A stretch of DNA of 64,000 nucleotides from Homarus americanus (GCF_018991925.1 NW_024737068.1:4501404-4565403); one strand, 5' to 3'. Positions 50,271 through 61,795 are shown, counted from the first letter of the stretch. Made by a program: numbers and translations. Notes: generated by a model not told the origin, from the sequence alone.

Positions 50271-50961
50271 ATAACATATAAACCGGGTAATAACGAAGGT
50301 GTACCGTACTGTTATGTTATTAGGGGAAACTATCTCAAAATTACATTAAGGTAAATATAGGTCAATTTCCTCTAATTAACAGAAATCAGATAAAACCTGA
50401 GGGGGAAGAGGGGAGGAGAGGAAAGGGAGAAGGGAGGAAAGGAAGGAGGGTGAAGGGAAGGGAAGGGAGGGGAGGAGAAAGGAAGGGAGGAGAGATGAGG
50501 GGGAGGGAGGGGAGAAAGGGGTAGAAAAGGGAGAGAAAGGAAGGGAGATTAGAGGAAGGAGGGAAGAGGAAGAGAGAGTGGGGAGGGGAGGGGAGAGGAA
50601 GAGAGTGGGGGACGAGAGATGAGGAGAGTGGGAGAGGAGAGGGGAGAGAAGAATTGAAGAGGAAGGGTGAGGAACAGAAGAGACGAAGAGGAAGAAAAAT
50701 AATGATATACAGACAGACAGACAGACAGAGAAGACAGACAGACAGAGACAGACAGACACAATGAGGCAGAAAAAGAAAGAGATACTGAAGGAATTAAGAT
50801 CTGGAACACCAAATGAAGAAGAAGAAGACGCAAGTGATAGATGTAGGCACTTTTTTTTTTAATGGCCTCCAGCCTCCCCCAATAGCCACACCTTCGCCGC
50901 CATTTTTTTACCTTAATATTAAATATCCTAATACATAAGTAGCTATCCTATCTGTGTTGAA
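50271..50961. repeat. Purine-rich tract and (GACA)n
   Basis: 50395-50690 is gggaggagagg-type purine sequence and 50705-50758 is gaca repeats. A minus-strand ATGGCGGCGAAG|GTG at about 50904 could be a short start exon, but only 14 codons follow before a stop. Confidence 0.7.
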
Positions 50962-52085
50962 TTAGTTGAGCCGCAGATCTATGCGGCATTCAGTGACTGT
51001 AGCCTCATAGTCAATATCTGCAGCTGTTGTCGGCATTGGGGACGAAGCTCTCGTTCCCCTGAGGCAGAGCAAAGCCGACCGAAGAAGAGAGAAGGACAGT
51101 CGACATCTCATCCAGGCTGTAACATAACTTCTGGGCTGCTGCTTCTGTTCGGAGATCAACTCCGCGAGTCTGGCGTAGAAACATCCTGCACTTGGTCCCA
51201 TCCCACCAGAGGTTGTGAACACTAGAGGAGTGAAGCTGCCTTGGTCAACATTTTGAATTCTCTCCTCATATGCCCTTATCTTGTCGTTCTCGTTCCTCCT
51301 GTGTGCTGCATCGAGAGCTAGGTTACGGTGACATGCGGCCATGGGATCAAAAATCCTGATGTCGAAGAAAGCTCGCTGTCCCCGCGTCCAGAATCCTCGA
51401 GCGCTGACGTCAACACGGGCTTCGTTAGATGTGTTTGAAGTCCTATGTTGAAAGATCTCACCGTCCAAAGGAAGGAGGGTCGGTTCTACCATGACATCCC
51501 GGCAGATTTCCTTCAACATATTTGCTGTGAGGTCCCTTACTTCGTCATGCCTCATGCATATGAAGCCCCCTTTCTTGCACACCATAGCGTGATCGACGTC
51601 ATAGGAAGAGCCACACACGCATTGGGAGGGCAAACCTTCCACTGGCCAACCGTACCTTAGAGCAATGGCATCTGTAAATTCTTGTTTATTGAGACTGAAA
51701 CCATTTGCCCTTATCGGTAACGTAGTTAACCAGTTTGAGGCGCCCACCTCCTGCGCTATAGCTACTTTTTTTTCTTCTTCACATTCTCTGGTATTTGCAG
51801 TAATAGTTGCTGCAACTTGTCACTTTGGCCGTTCTGTCGTAATGGACCTTCGGATCTTGTTTACTTCACTGGTATCCACCTCCCCTGTTGAGTTCTGAGC
51901 TACTATGTAGTCCGTGAGGGCTGCCGTGAGCTTAACTGAGTTTTGATGCTCAGTGGCAGCAATCTCCTCCGGATTGGTTAGTCTCATTCCTCCCAGTCTC
52001 GGAGGGAGTGCAAGAAGTGATCTTTCTGATGGGGTTAGGCTCATTAGGACAGGTGTAATGAGCTGGTGGAAAGCATTGTAGAATG
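50962..52085 (-). pseudogene. C-terminal region of a retroelement with CCHC motif and possible restriction-like nuclease
   Basis: The minus strand gives one frame of about 370 codons broken only by TGA at 51820-51822. In order: AFHQLITPVLMSLTPSERS and LLALPPRLGGMRLTNPEEIA, then GASNWLTTLPIRANGFSLNK and FTDAIALRYGW. Next comes a metal-knuckle-like CVCGSSYDVDHAMVC (C-x1-C-x7-H-x3-C), then RHDEVRDLTANML. A block ARVDVSARGFW..QRAFFDIRIFDP follows, with spaced Asp residues as in PD-(D/E)XK nucleases, then a Leu/Arg-rich end. I recall this arrangement from uncharacterised proteins in many animals, downstream of reverse transcriptases. The CCHC plus nuclease order resembles the C-terminus of R2-type LINEs. 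The nuclease role is inference. The 5' part is lost at a GGGA-rich tract. Confidence 0.7.
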
Positions 52086-52254
52086 AGGGAGGGAGGGAGG
52101 GAGGGGAGTGGTGACAGGTACTGAGAAGGAATGAGGGAGAGAGGAAGGGAGGGAAGGGAGTGTAGTAATTCAGGTAGAGTAATTAGTTTATCCATTAACT
52201 GCTTGAGAGGATGGCAGGAACAGATGACCAGCCGAGCATGTTGACGACTTAAGA
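52086..52254. repeat. GGGA-rich tract
   Basis: gagggagggagggaggg at 52085-52105 and purine-rich sequence to 52165, cutting off the retroelement's 5' side. Confidence 0.75.
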
Positions 52255-52885
52255 CCATGCCCCCAACACACACATCACCCCACCCCCAACACACACCACC
52301 CTGCCACCCAACACACACATCACCCCACCCCCAACACACACATCACCCTGCCACCCAACACACACATCACCCCACCCCACACACATCACCCCACCCCAAC
52401 ACACACACACCCCTGCCACCCAACACACACATCACCCCACCCCAACACACATCACCCTGCCACCCAACACACACATCACCCCACCCCACCACACATCACC
52501 CCACCCACACACATCACCCTGCCACACACATCACCCTGCCACCCAACACACACACCCACACCCAACACACACATCACCCCCACCCAACACACACATCACC
52601 TGCCACCCAACACACACACATCACCCCACACCCAACACACACATCACCCACCTGCCACCCAACACACACACACTCACACACACATCACCCCCACACACAC
52701 ACATCACCCTGCCCCCAGCACACACACACCCCCAACACACACATCACCCCTGCCCCCAGCACACATCACCCTGCCTCAACACACACATCACCTGCCCCCC
52801 AGCACACACATCACCCTGCCACAACACACACATCACCCTGCCACCCAACACACACACATCACCCTGCCCCCCACACACACACACA
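52255..52885. repeat. ~24-30-bp CA-rich minisatellite
   Basis: About 25 copies of acacacatcaccctgccacc plus caac, with variable CA length. Confidence 0.96.
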
Positions 52886-53039
52886 GTAGTTGTCGGATGC
52901 TGTCGGTAGTCGGAGCGTTATTTCTTCCTTATTTGTAAAGCCACATAACAGCGTTTTAACGACGGACATTAGACAACAGTTCAGAGTATGTGGGCCTATC
53001 TCATCCCCCATTAACCCCCCTCCCCCTAGTTATGGTCCT

Positions 53040-53205
53040 GACTATCGGTACCTGTCGGTGGATGTCGGTAAATGTAGGTAGATGTCGGTAACTGTCGGTA
53101 GCTATCGTTAATTGTCGGCAAATTTCAGTAGCTTGGTAGATATCGGCAGATGATGGAATTTATCGGTAAATGTCGGTAGATGTCGGTACTTGTCGATAAT
53201 TGCCA
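53040..53205. repeat. tgtcggtagatgtcggtaac minisatellite
   Basis: About 16 copies of a 10-12-bp unit tgtcggtana, increasingly diverged after 53100. Confidence 0.9.
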
Positions 53206-53639
53206 GTACACGTCAGCTTGCAGCGAGAACGAGGCTATTAATGCTGCAATGTTAATATTAGCATCCCGCAACTGCCGCACTTGGCTACCTGTACTGCCCA
53301 GCCTAATTAACTTCCGTGTACTAATGACTGAATTACATTGCACTAACAAAAGTGAAAGAGGGTCCCACACAAGGAGGCAGCATGGCCGGTACTCACTTCC
53401 CCAGGTTGTAAACTTACTGTAGGCATGCAGTGAAAGAATGAATCATCTTCCCGGGGCTTTGACCAATACATCGCTGAACGGTTGAGCCATACGACAAGAC
53501 TCACGCATATGGGGAGCCCATAAACAGTTGCAGGCCTGTGGAACCTCGGAAAGGGGTCACCAGTGACACCATTCACTGTGTTGGGTGGTCAAGTTTCATT
53601 ATACTTCGGCCACAACTGGGAAGATACTGTACTTCCTTC
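53206..53639. other. No gene seen
   Basis: Unique, moderately GC sequence. Frames of 77-88 codons on both strands carry no recognised motif. Confidence 0.4.
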
Positions 53640-53750
53640 TCTCACTGTACCTATTTACAGCTGGGTGAACTGGGAGTACCCGGGGATCAACCCACCGACC
53701 AGGAGGTGAGTACTGTACTGTACTCACTCGACCGCTGCACTCCATGTTGT
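53640..53750 (-). mobile_element. Degraded tRNA-derived SINE fragment
   Basis: The phrases cctatttacagctgggtgaa and acccggggatcaa look like pieces of a widespread decapod-type tRNA SINE in reverse sense: a gctgggtgaac segment followed by a B-box complement. The part between them is shortened. The match is from memory of the family, not alignment. Confidence 0.35.
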
Positions 53751-53875
53751 ACTAATCATCAGAAATATTTTACAAGGAAGCTCTTATTCCTACAACCCCA
53801 ATAAACCATTAGTGTTTTATTAACGAGTTCTGTCTCAAATACTAAAGGACATAACCTCTCGATTGTTAGAAACTT

Positions 53876-54025
53876 TTAATACTCAAAGTTGCTCATAAAA
53901 AAATTCAATATACTAGGGTAAATTTTTTTGAGATACACTGTATATGTGATATTTGGTAAAATGATGAAGTCAAGGAGGAACAACACGAAGATGCAAAACA
54001 TGGAGACGCTCTTGGCCGCCGCCAT
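53876..54025 (-). CDS. Candidate start exon of a membrane or secreted protein
   Basis: On the minus strand the context ctacaagATGGCGGCGGCC opens a 49-codon frame to TAA at 53876-53878. The first 25 codons read MAAAKSVSMFCIFVLFLLDF then IILPN. This is a short polar start followed by about 16 hydrophobic residues, as in a signal peptide or first membrane helix. The start codon is embedded in aagatggcggc, the YY1-type element common just downstream of housekeeping-gene transcription starts. If it is a first exon, the splice donor must lie within or after the first 30 codons; I see only weak GT sites, for example ACA|GTGTAT. The protein is not recognised. It could be a chance match. Confidence 0.4.
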   Translation of the reverse strand: MAAAKSVSMFCIFVLFLLDFIILPNITYTVYLKKIYPSILNFFMSNFEY

Positions 54026-54059
54026 CTTGTAGACGCGACCGTCTTGGTGCTCTTTTGCC

Positions 54060-54207
54060 TTTTAACTATTCATTTTTGTTTACATAAATAATAATAATAA
54101 CAATAACGACAATAAATAATAATGATAAAAACAAGAATAATATTACCCGGTATATTATTATTATGAAAATCTCCTTAACAGCCTAAAACAACAATAATGA
54201 TAATAAA

Positions 54208-54268
<61 letters not shown>

Positions 54269-54270
54269 TC
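54060..54270. repeat. (AAT)n-rich tract
   Basis: Scattered aataat words from 54085 and a clean aat run at about 54203-54267. Confidence 0.9.
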
Positions 54271-54644
54271 TAAACACATTCGTTCGCCTACCTGACCATG
54301 CATTATACCCAAGAACGCCTTCACTCCCGCGTGGTTATACTGTACTTGTATATCAAAGCTGCGAGACTCAGAGACCTGGTACGGTATTATATTTACAAAT
54401 TACTACATGGTTACAGTCACCCACAAAAGTCCAGTAGCCTCTCCTCCTGAGCCACGAGCCCCGAGATTTAGACTTGTGAATCCGAAGCATTTATGGACAG
54501 AATAATGCATCAGTGTCTTCTGGTTCGCGAGTCTGAGAATATCAGGGTTCGTGGAGCAGCAGGAGAGGCGACAGGACTTTTGTCGTTGACTTAACTGTAC
54601 ATTAGGAGAAATTACTTGCAGACGCATACAATAATTAATAGTGT
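54271..54644. other. No gene seen
   Basis: Unique sequence leading into the 44-bp satellite. A 74-codon minus frame has no known motif. Confidence 0.4.
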
Positions 54645-55660
54645 TGATGTTATAATGTATTGCTACGCTTTAACAATTAAAGCCTTGTTCATGTTATAAT
54701 GTATTACTACGCTTCAACAATTAAAGTCTTGTTGATGTTATAATGTATTACTACGCTTCAACAATTAAAACCTTGTTCATGTTATAATGTATTGCTACGC
54801 TTTAACAATTAAAGCCTTGTTCATGTTATAATGTATTACTACGCTTCAACAATTAAAGTCTTGTTGATGTTATAATGTATTACTACGCTTCAACAATTAA
54901 AACCTTGTTCATGTTATAATGTATTACTACGCTTCAACAATTAAAACCTTGTTCATGTTATAATGTATTACTACGCTTTAACAATTAAAGCCTTGTTCAT
55001 GTTATAATGTATTACTACGCTTTAACAATTAAAGCCTTGTTCATGTTATAATGTATTACTACGCTTCAACAATTAAAACCTTGTTCATGTTATAATGTAT
55101 TACTACGCTTTAACAATTAAAGCCTTGTTCATGTTATAATGTATTACTACGCTTCAACAATTAAAACCTTGTTCATGTTATAATGTATTACTACGCTTCA
55201 ACAATTAAAACCTTGTTCATGTTATAATGTATTGCTACGCTTTAACAATTAAAGCCTTGTTCATGTTATAATGTATTACTACGCTTCAACAATTAAAGTC
55301 TTGTTGATGTTATAATGTATTACTACGCTTTAACAATTAAAGCCTTGTTCATGTTATAATGTATTACTACGCTTCAACAATTAAAACCTTGTTCATGTTA
55401 TAATGTATTACTACGCTTCAACAATTAAAGTCGTGTTGATGTTATAATGTATTACTACGCTTCAACAATTAAAGTCGTGTTGATGTTATAATGTATTACT
55501 ACGCTTCAACAATTAAAACCTTGTTCATGTTATAATGTATTAATACGCTTCAACAATTAAAGTCTTGTTGATGTTATAATAATATAATGTATTACTACGT
55601 TTCAACAATTAAAGCCTTGTTCCTGTTATAATGTATTACTCTGCTTCAATAACTAAGGTC
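54645..55660. repeat. 44-bp satellite array
   Basis: About 23 copies of a 44-bp unit (catgttataatgtattacta, cgcttcaacaattaaa, plus gccttgtt/accttgtt/gtcttgtt). Variants at the last position alternate in blocks, suggesting higher-order duplication. The unit contains attaaag/ataatg words but no frame. Related copies lie at 58.84-58.90 kb and, inverted, at 62.45-62.64 kb. Confidence 0.98.
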
Positions 55661-55897
55661 TTTAAGCGCCTATTAGGTTAGTTAATAGTAATCAACAACT
55701 ATAATCGGAGTAAGTCTATCATCCAACTGGTGAGGACTTGCTTGAGCCAAATGACTTCGATAAGTACCAGGTAGAACTGTCAACTCCAGCCAAAAGTTTA
55801 CCGTTTCTACACTTAACGAGATTATTTGGCACGATAGAAACCAGATATAGAGTGGAGAGGTAAACTTTAGCGAACACAAACAAACAAGTGCACTCAA

Positions 55898-56767
55898 GCT
55901 GTTTACACCTGGAAGTGACGTGTGGCAGATCTTGCGAGAGCGCTGTCGGAGGCTGTTTACACCAAAAGCGCGAAAAATGTCGCAAGTACTATGGTGTGAG
56001 TTACTGTCGGCTATAAATGAGCGCAAGTTCTCGCAGATTTGTTTACATTGTCTGAGTGTTAGTAGTGTCACAAGCTCTGATTTGGATATTTTGTTTCTCC
56101 AATCTGTATAGTGAGCATGCCACGGTGCAGAGCTGTGAGATGTGCTGCTGCACTACTTGTCTTGCATCATGCCATGTAGTAAGGGTAAAAAAAGGAACAG
56201 GAAATATTGGGTTAAAGATTGGATTCTGAGAAGGGAAGAAAAATACTGCCAGGTTGACACATATACTTCGTCTGTTCCAGAACCACCTTTCTTCTGCTTT
56301 AGTTTCTTCAATTCTTGGTTGAACTGGCTCCGCAAGTTTTATGTATTTTCCTAGCAACTTCATTTGCATCAATATTCATTGTTTCGCCTATGCGCTTGAA
56401 CGCCTCATGCTTCTTCACCCTTTTCTGTAGTCCGCCGATCTAACGTTCCACAGCAATTAATTTTCCTCATACAGGGAGATTAACATTTTAGTGTCTGTGT
56501 CAGACCATTTCTTCGCCATGAGAACTTCGTTCTCACTACTGTACCTCCAATGCCGGAAGCCATCCTGGCAGTAGGACAGTTTAGCTCGCACTAAACTTGC
56601 ACAAAAAATCTACCACGTCTAGATCGCCTCATGCGAGCACTTGCGCCAGACCACTTCCCAAACACTTGCGACAGGACTCGAGACAGTCCTTGCAGAAGTG
56701 TTTACATTGCTGAGTTTGCTGTCCGACGGAGAACTTGCGACACGTTTCTCGCAGGTATAAACGTAGC
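55898..56767 (-). mobile_element. PIF/Harbinger-like transposon remnant (MADF-bearing)
   Basis: The left end gctgtttacacctgg and the right end ggtataaacgtagc are imperfect inverted repeats, continuing inward as acgtgt-gca-tcttgcgag and ctcgcaagtg-type sequence. The interior encodes a decayed MADF-domain protein. MADF/Myb-like second proteins accompany PIF/Harbinger transposases. No transposase and no clear 3-bp duplication were seen, so the superfamily rests on the MADF and the ends. Confidence 0.55.
56150..56519 (-). pseudogene. MADF-domain protein, broken
   Basis: An ATG at 56519 opens MAKKWSDTDTKMLISLYEEN, followed by a stop where the family has a residue, then LLWNVRSADYRK. After one frameshift come HEAFKRIGETMNIDANEVA and RKIHK, and after another LRSQFNQELKKLKQKKGGSG and VYVSTWQYFSSL. 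LISLYEE..LLWN..DYR, KI..LR.QF..E and the W-x-YF order are the MADF helix-turn-helix signature. These proteins bind DNA near transposon ends. One stop and two frameshifts show decay. Confidence 0.75.
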
Positions 56768-57689
56768 TTAACAATGTACACCGCCACAACTTCGCGCGAC
56801 AACCGAAGATTGAATGGGGATGTCCGATAGGGTCATGGTGTACAATATACACTATATTATTATAGTTGTAAGTTTAAGAATAGATATGAAATAATCCAAG
56901 CTGTGACATTAGTGAGGGAACGGGAGAAGACTACACAACACTATATATTCTACATAGAGGCTAAATATAGAAACCTTACAATAACAGGAACAAAAATATT
57001 TTCTACAAAATAATAAAAGATAGGATAAACTAGTTAATAATATAACAAATATTAGACAAGGAAAGATATACTACATGCAAGGCAATTGAGAAGAAGAATG
57101 AGGTAAAGATTATCCCAAGAAAATAAAGTATAAAATATCAGCGTAGAACAGTACGCCAATCGGCTGTAGGAAGCAGCCTGGGACGGCGCCATCAATATTG
57201 AGGGACAACACATATAAATCCAACCTAAAGGATGCAGCGACCTGAACCATCCTATCTTCTTTAGTCGATCGCATGGCAAAGTTAAACTTAATGATCCATC
57301 CTTCTTAAGCTGCCATACAAATATCCTCTTCAAATTTTACTCATAATCATTGGGATATTATATTTGTTTAGATTTTTTTCTGGGAATAGATTATCATTAT
57401 GCACATATCAGAGCGATACATACAAAAAACTTCGACTGTGCCATGCTGTATGTGGCGGAACCTGATAGGAAGTGTTCGCGTTCATATGGGCCAGTGCTGG
57501 CTGGTTCCTGGTGAGGAAACTGATCAGCAAGTTGTCGTCAGTTGTAGGCTAAAACTAGGCAGGTATTTGCTTTTATAAGTTTACAAATACACGTTAAACT
57601 TTGTATTAATGAATTTGGTAATGATAAAGTTGACTCGATATTGAGGAGTCTTGTCAAAAGTAAAGAGAGAATCATATTTGGCAACCTTG
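56768..57689. other. No gene recognised
   Basis: Unique AT-rich sequence. A minus-strand ATGGCGCCGTCC near 57196 opens 46 mostly hydrophobic codons without a recognised motif. The hAT remnant begins about 57690. Confidence 0.4.
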
Positions 57690-58158
57690 CCCAGCGAGCC
57701 TACACCAAAACCTTGTCTCATATTTTGACAGACGGTTTCAAGATGTAGCAACAATAGAACCTGTTGTAACATATATGTGTTTTCCATTTGGTAAAATCAC
57801 AAATGTTGAAGATATTGCATCTAGAATGGCATCAGTATTTAACATGGACATATCTGAAGTCGAAAATGAGCTTCTGAAGCATAAAAATGATATTCAGATC
57901 AAATCCAGGGCAACAGGAGGAAGTTTCTGGAACCTTCTCAGTGAAGAAAAATATCCCAATGTCAGAAAATGTGCCATGTACCTCACAGCATTTTTTGGAT
58001 CAACCTGCCTTTGTGAATCAACATTTTCACACATGAAACACATCAAATCCAAATACCGATCAACAATGTCAGATGAACACCTGGATGCTTGCTTGAGGCT
58101 AGCAGTCACCGCCTACAGTCCTAATTACACAAAGCTGGCAGACAACATGCAGTGCTAA
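57690..58158 (+). pseudogene. hAT transposase C-terminal remnant
   Basis: About 155 open codons ending in TAA at 58156-58158. From about 57700 it reads LVSYFDRRFQDVATIEPVV. It continues to the hAT dimerisation block: FWNLLSEEKYPNVRKCAMYL, FGSTCLCESTFSHMK and HIKSKYRSTMSDEHLDACLR. The YP.....A..L...FGST..CE..FS.MK..K...R..M...HL...LR order is diagnostic. It resembles ZBED5/GTF2IRD2-type hAT proteins and is distinct from the hAT copies at 7.4 and 63.1 kb. The region downstream to about 58362 ends in ggttggccacccttg, a plausible right terminal repeat; no left partner was found. Whether it is a domesticated exon is open, but no upstream exon is evident. Confidence 0.85.
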
Positions 58159-58834
58159 CCATCTTAGCAAAGTAAGTTTATGCTTTTGTCATGTTAACAA
58201 TATATCATAACAATTATTGAAAAATATTATTTGTTTACTCTCTCTCTCTCTCTTCGAATCTGCGTATTTTATGGCAATGGGTGAATATTAGGCTGGTAGA
58301 TCGCGTCAGGGTAACTGTGGAAAAAGTAGATCACGTCACACAAAAGGTTGGCCACCCTTGCTATATACCCTGTGCATGCGTTCTGGGATATAATTATAGT
58401 AATAGTGGTCGTAGATATATCAACAATCGTCATTTAGAATTACTGTAATGTGTCCCCCCCCGGCTGTATAATTCCGCTGAAAATTTTTAGTCGAATTTAT
58501 TTTAAAACCTAATGATAACAAACAGACAAATCTTGATTATAAACTCTTATATGCATACCGATTACAGTATCCCCATCAAAATAATAATAATGATGATAAT
58601 AATAATTAGTAGTATTAGTAATAATAATAATCTATAATAACATCTAAGTTTATAGTATCTGGTAATAAGTGCAGCGGATTTGTGTCCTGCCATATTTTAC
58701 CCCACCCCCTTCGGCATGGTTGTAAGGGGGTAATAATAACAAGGGGTTGTATTACAGGGGATAACAGGCAGGCTATACGCCCTTCAAGCCGCCAGTACAA
58801 ACCATAATACCAGGAGCAGCGGAATGAATGATGA

Positions 58835-58900
58835 CGCTGCAATGTTTTACTGCGCTTTAACAACTGGGGTCTTGTTGTTATAATATATTACTACGTTTGG
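58835..58900. repeat. Stray copy of the 44-bp satellite
   Basis: gctttaacaactggggtctt followed by gttgttataatatattacta matches the 54.6-55.7-kb unit with substitutions and an insertion. Confidence 0.75.
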
Positions 58901-60189
58901 GCGGGTATTGTGAGATTAGAAAATACACGAGTCAACAATTAGAAGTTTCGCATGAAACGAGAGCTGGAGTTACCGATATAGTCTTCCCAAACTATTACAA
59001 TATCAAGAGCGGATTACCTCAATGAATAGCTAAATTATATCCAATGCTCCGGTAACAATAATAAACTATAGTACTGTATACGAAAATTAAAATATATCCA
59101 ATACGTTTCCACATTTTCCAAAACATTAAAATTTGTCGTGTAATACTTCCCTAAATATTCTTTCCAGCTTCCTTATATAATTACGTTGCGTCTATTCACA
59201 GAGTTCGACGTAACAAGACATGGCGATAATAAAGTAGGAATGTCATATCATTGTTATAAATTTGGTTCTATGGCTGGCTGTGGTGAATTAAAGTCCAACG
59301 CATCAGTTCCCTGGAGTGCAAATCTGGAACTATTGTTTCTTGTTCAAACGACATATACTCCGGCTTTTGCGGCAGTATACCTTTTATGTTGTAACGCGGT
59401 ATTACCTATGTCAGTTTATATTTAACACGGCATTTACGTGTACATTTACTGTTATCTCTTTCTCGTTATCTCTACGAACTAGGGAGGAAAGTCACTTTAT
59501 TACACACATATAATCTGAAATTAAATTAAACATGAATCCTTAAAGGAAAGAAACACGAACAATATTTCTCAGTTAAAATGCAAATTGATTACATTCTCTC
59601 GCGGCGCTTCATACACCTTTCCCTCTTATAAGCACAAGGTGAATGGGAAGGATATTGAATTTCGACATAAAATTTCCCATCAGCATTATTGATTTTAGTG
59701 TCTAGCCATAAACAGGTGGCGGACAGATGATAATTCAGCTTTAGAATTACTTAGAACCACGTGTTAAATAATGAGCATCCGTTCATTGCTGACAATCGCC
59801 GATTTATGATAGGTGACCAGACCCAAATTAACTAAACCTAACAATTAAAAGATGGCAATACTCTACGACACTCTCCCCTAATAAGCAGTAATTATACCAA
59901 AGTTTTCTGTAGAAGAAAACTATAACAAATTTTCATATTATTTTGGCAATTTTTTTCGTCCTGAGCACAAATCTAATCGACGCACTGCCCCCCCGGCGAC
60001 GTCATATTGTCTTAAAATTTAAGACTTGTAGTAGATAAGATAAACCAACCTAACATACCTATCATAGGACTAAATTATATTATTTTGGGTTAGGTTTGAT
60101 AGGTTAATTTACGATACGTTAGGTAGTTTAGGTTTGGGAAGGCATGAAAAGGTCGCCGAGAAACGTTGTTAACAGTTAAAGGCAGAAAC
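58901..60189. other. No gene recognised
   Basis: Unique AT-rich sequence. The 79-codon frame at 59186-59425 has no known motif. TTAGG-like words occur at 60085-60135 and a gacgtcat element at about 59998. Confidence 0.4.
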
Positions 60190-60246
60190 ATGGCGTCCCT
60201 GGGTGACGAAATGTATTTAGTCAAAATTAACAGGAAAACTCCCTAA
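60190..60246 (+). CDS. Weak candidate start exon
   Basis: gaaacATGGCGTCCCTG is a good initiation context opening MASLGDEMYLVKINRKTP, then TAA. A CTGG|GTGACG donor could end a tiny first exon. A gacgtcat (CRE-like) word and a C run lie about 190 bp upstream. No downstream exon is recognised, so this may be chance. Confidence 0.15.
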   Translation: MASLGDEMYLVKINRKTP

Positions 60247-60249
60247 AAC

Positions 60250-61574
60250 TAAATTTAAGTTGAAAGTTTTACATGTTTTTGTTTATATTTTTAAGGAATA
60301 AAACACATTCTTCTACATAATTACGTTTGGTGATATGTTTTAGAGCATAATTAACGTGACTACAAGTACAATATGTAAGCACAAATAATCTGTGCTCCCT
60401 GATTATGACAACAGTAAAAGCAATAATCAGGAGAGCTTCAAGGTAATATGGTAGTAATGGTTGGCAACTTGCGCGTTCTGATTCCTTGGTTGTTTTCCTA
60501 TTGCGAAACCCTTCTATAACATGAAAAAAGAGTCAAATAGACCTAAACTTTATCTTAGTTACTTAAACAAATGAGTTTTTATCTCTCATAATTATAACTG
60601 TTGATGTAATAGTGTAATTACTAACCTTGTTACGCGCTTAGAGATCATAGTTGTAGAAGTGTAGCAAAAGCATAACAACAGTTACTTCTTCAGAACATTT
60701 AGTTCAGTAATACATTTAAAATCATTTGGTCTAGTTAGGTTTGGTTGGTTCATGGTTTCTTTGATAAATGGTCAGTATGACATCCATGAGCCACGCAGGT
60801 AGGCGCTCCTCCCCTTAATTGTGTGAAGGTGAACTGATGAGGTTTTTCTTGTATATGTTGTTGATAATGTTGAAATATTAAATATTCACGCTGAAACATT
60901 TCTTCCCCGGCCTTAATAATATATTCTCCTTTTTATTAATTACAGAATTATTATTATTATTATTATTATTATTAAACAAGATGTTAAATATAATTAAAGA
61001 CCGTTTCTGCTTTCACGGTTATTTTTTTTCTAATCCAATTTAATGAGCTTTAACCACACGTCTTAATATGGTTATGGATTCCATCAAAGACTAGGAAACA
61101 CGAATTTTATCTTAGTCACTTTATATAGGTGGTAGGTAGTAGGCAGCTATTAAACAGGGAGATACTACTGCCTAGGAAGATATTGGAAGCTTAATGTGTT
61201 GCCTAATGGTAGACCCTGCTGCCATATGGCATCACGAAAATTGTAACCAAGTCGCAGGTTGCTGATCTGACTTTCTGCCTCATTTACACACAATTGCAGG
61301 GTTTCAATTGTTTCCCATACGCGGGACAACCCAACATACATATATCGTTTCTCACTTTTGATCTTTTTTTTTATTTCATTTTTGTATTTCTTTATGGTTC
61401 TTTATTATTGCTATTATTATTATTATTATTATTGTTATTATTAGGTTTTTTATTAAAAAATGTATTTACTTTGAACTAATTATTATTATTACTGTTATTA
61501 TTACTATTACATTTTTGCCCCCCAGGCCCCGATGTGGGTCAGTGACCTGTACCCAGGTGGGCTAATCCCTGTTA

Positions 61575-61575
<1 letters not shown>
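60250..61575. other. No gene; small ATT runs
   Basis: Unique AT-rich sequence with att runs near 60950-60975 and 61412-61440. No coding evidence. Confidence 0.45.

Positions 61576-61578
<3 letters not shown>

Positions 61579-61650
<72 letters not shown>
61579..61650. repeat. (TA)n microsatellite
   Basis: About 70 bp of TA. Confidence 0.98.
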
Positions 61651-61654
<4 letters not shown>

Positions 61655-61789
61655 GACCTAACCTAATTTAGTTATAATTTTCACATCTTATGGCAGGAAA
61701 CGACGACCTACAAATTGACACAGCAAATTCTACTGTATAATATTTAATTCCTACTAAGCTATATCAATAAAAATAAAATGTTATATATA

Positions 61790-61795
<6 letters not shown>

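Noticed and set aside
57052..57333. 93-codon minus-strand frame with ATGGCGCCG
   Set aside because: No recognised motif, no splice or promoter support; hydrophobicity fits random AT-rich coding.
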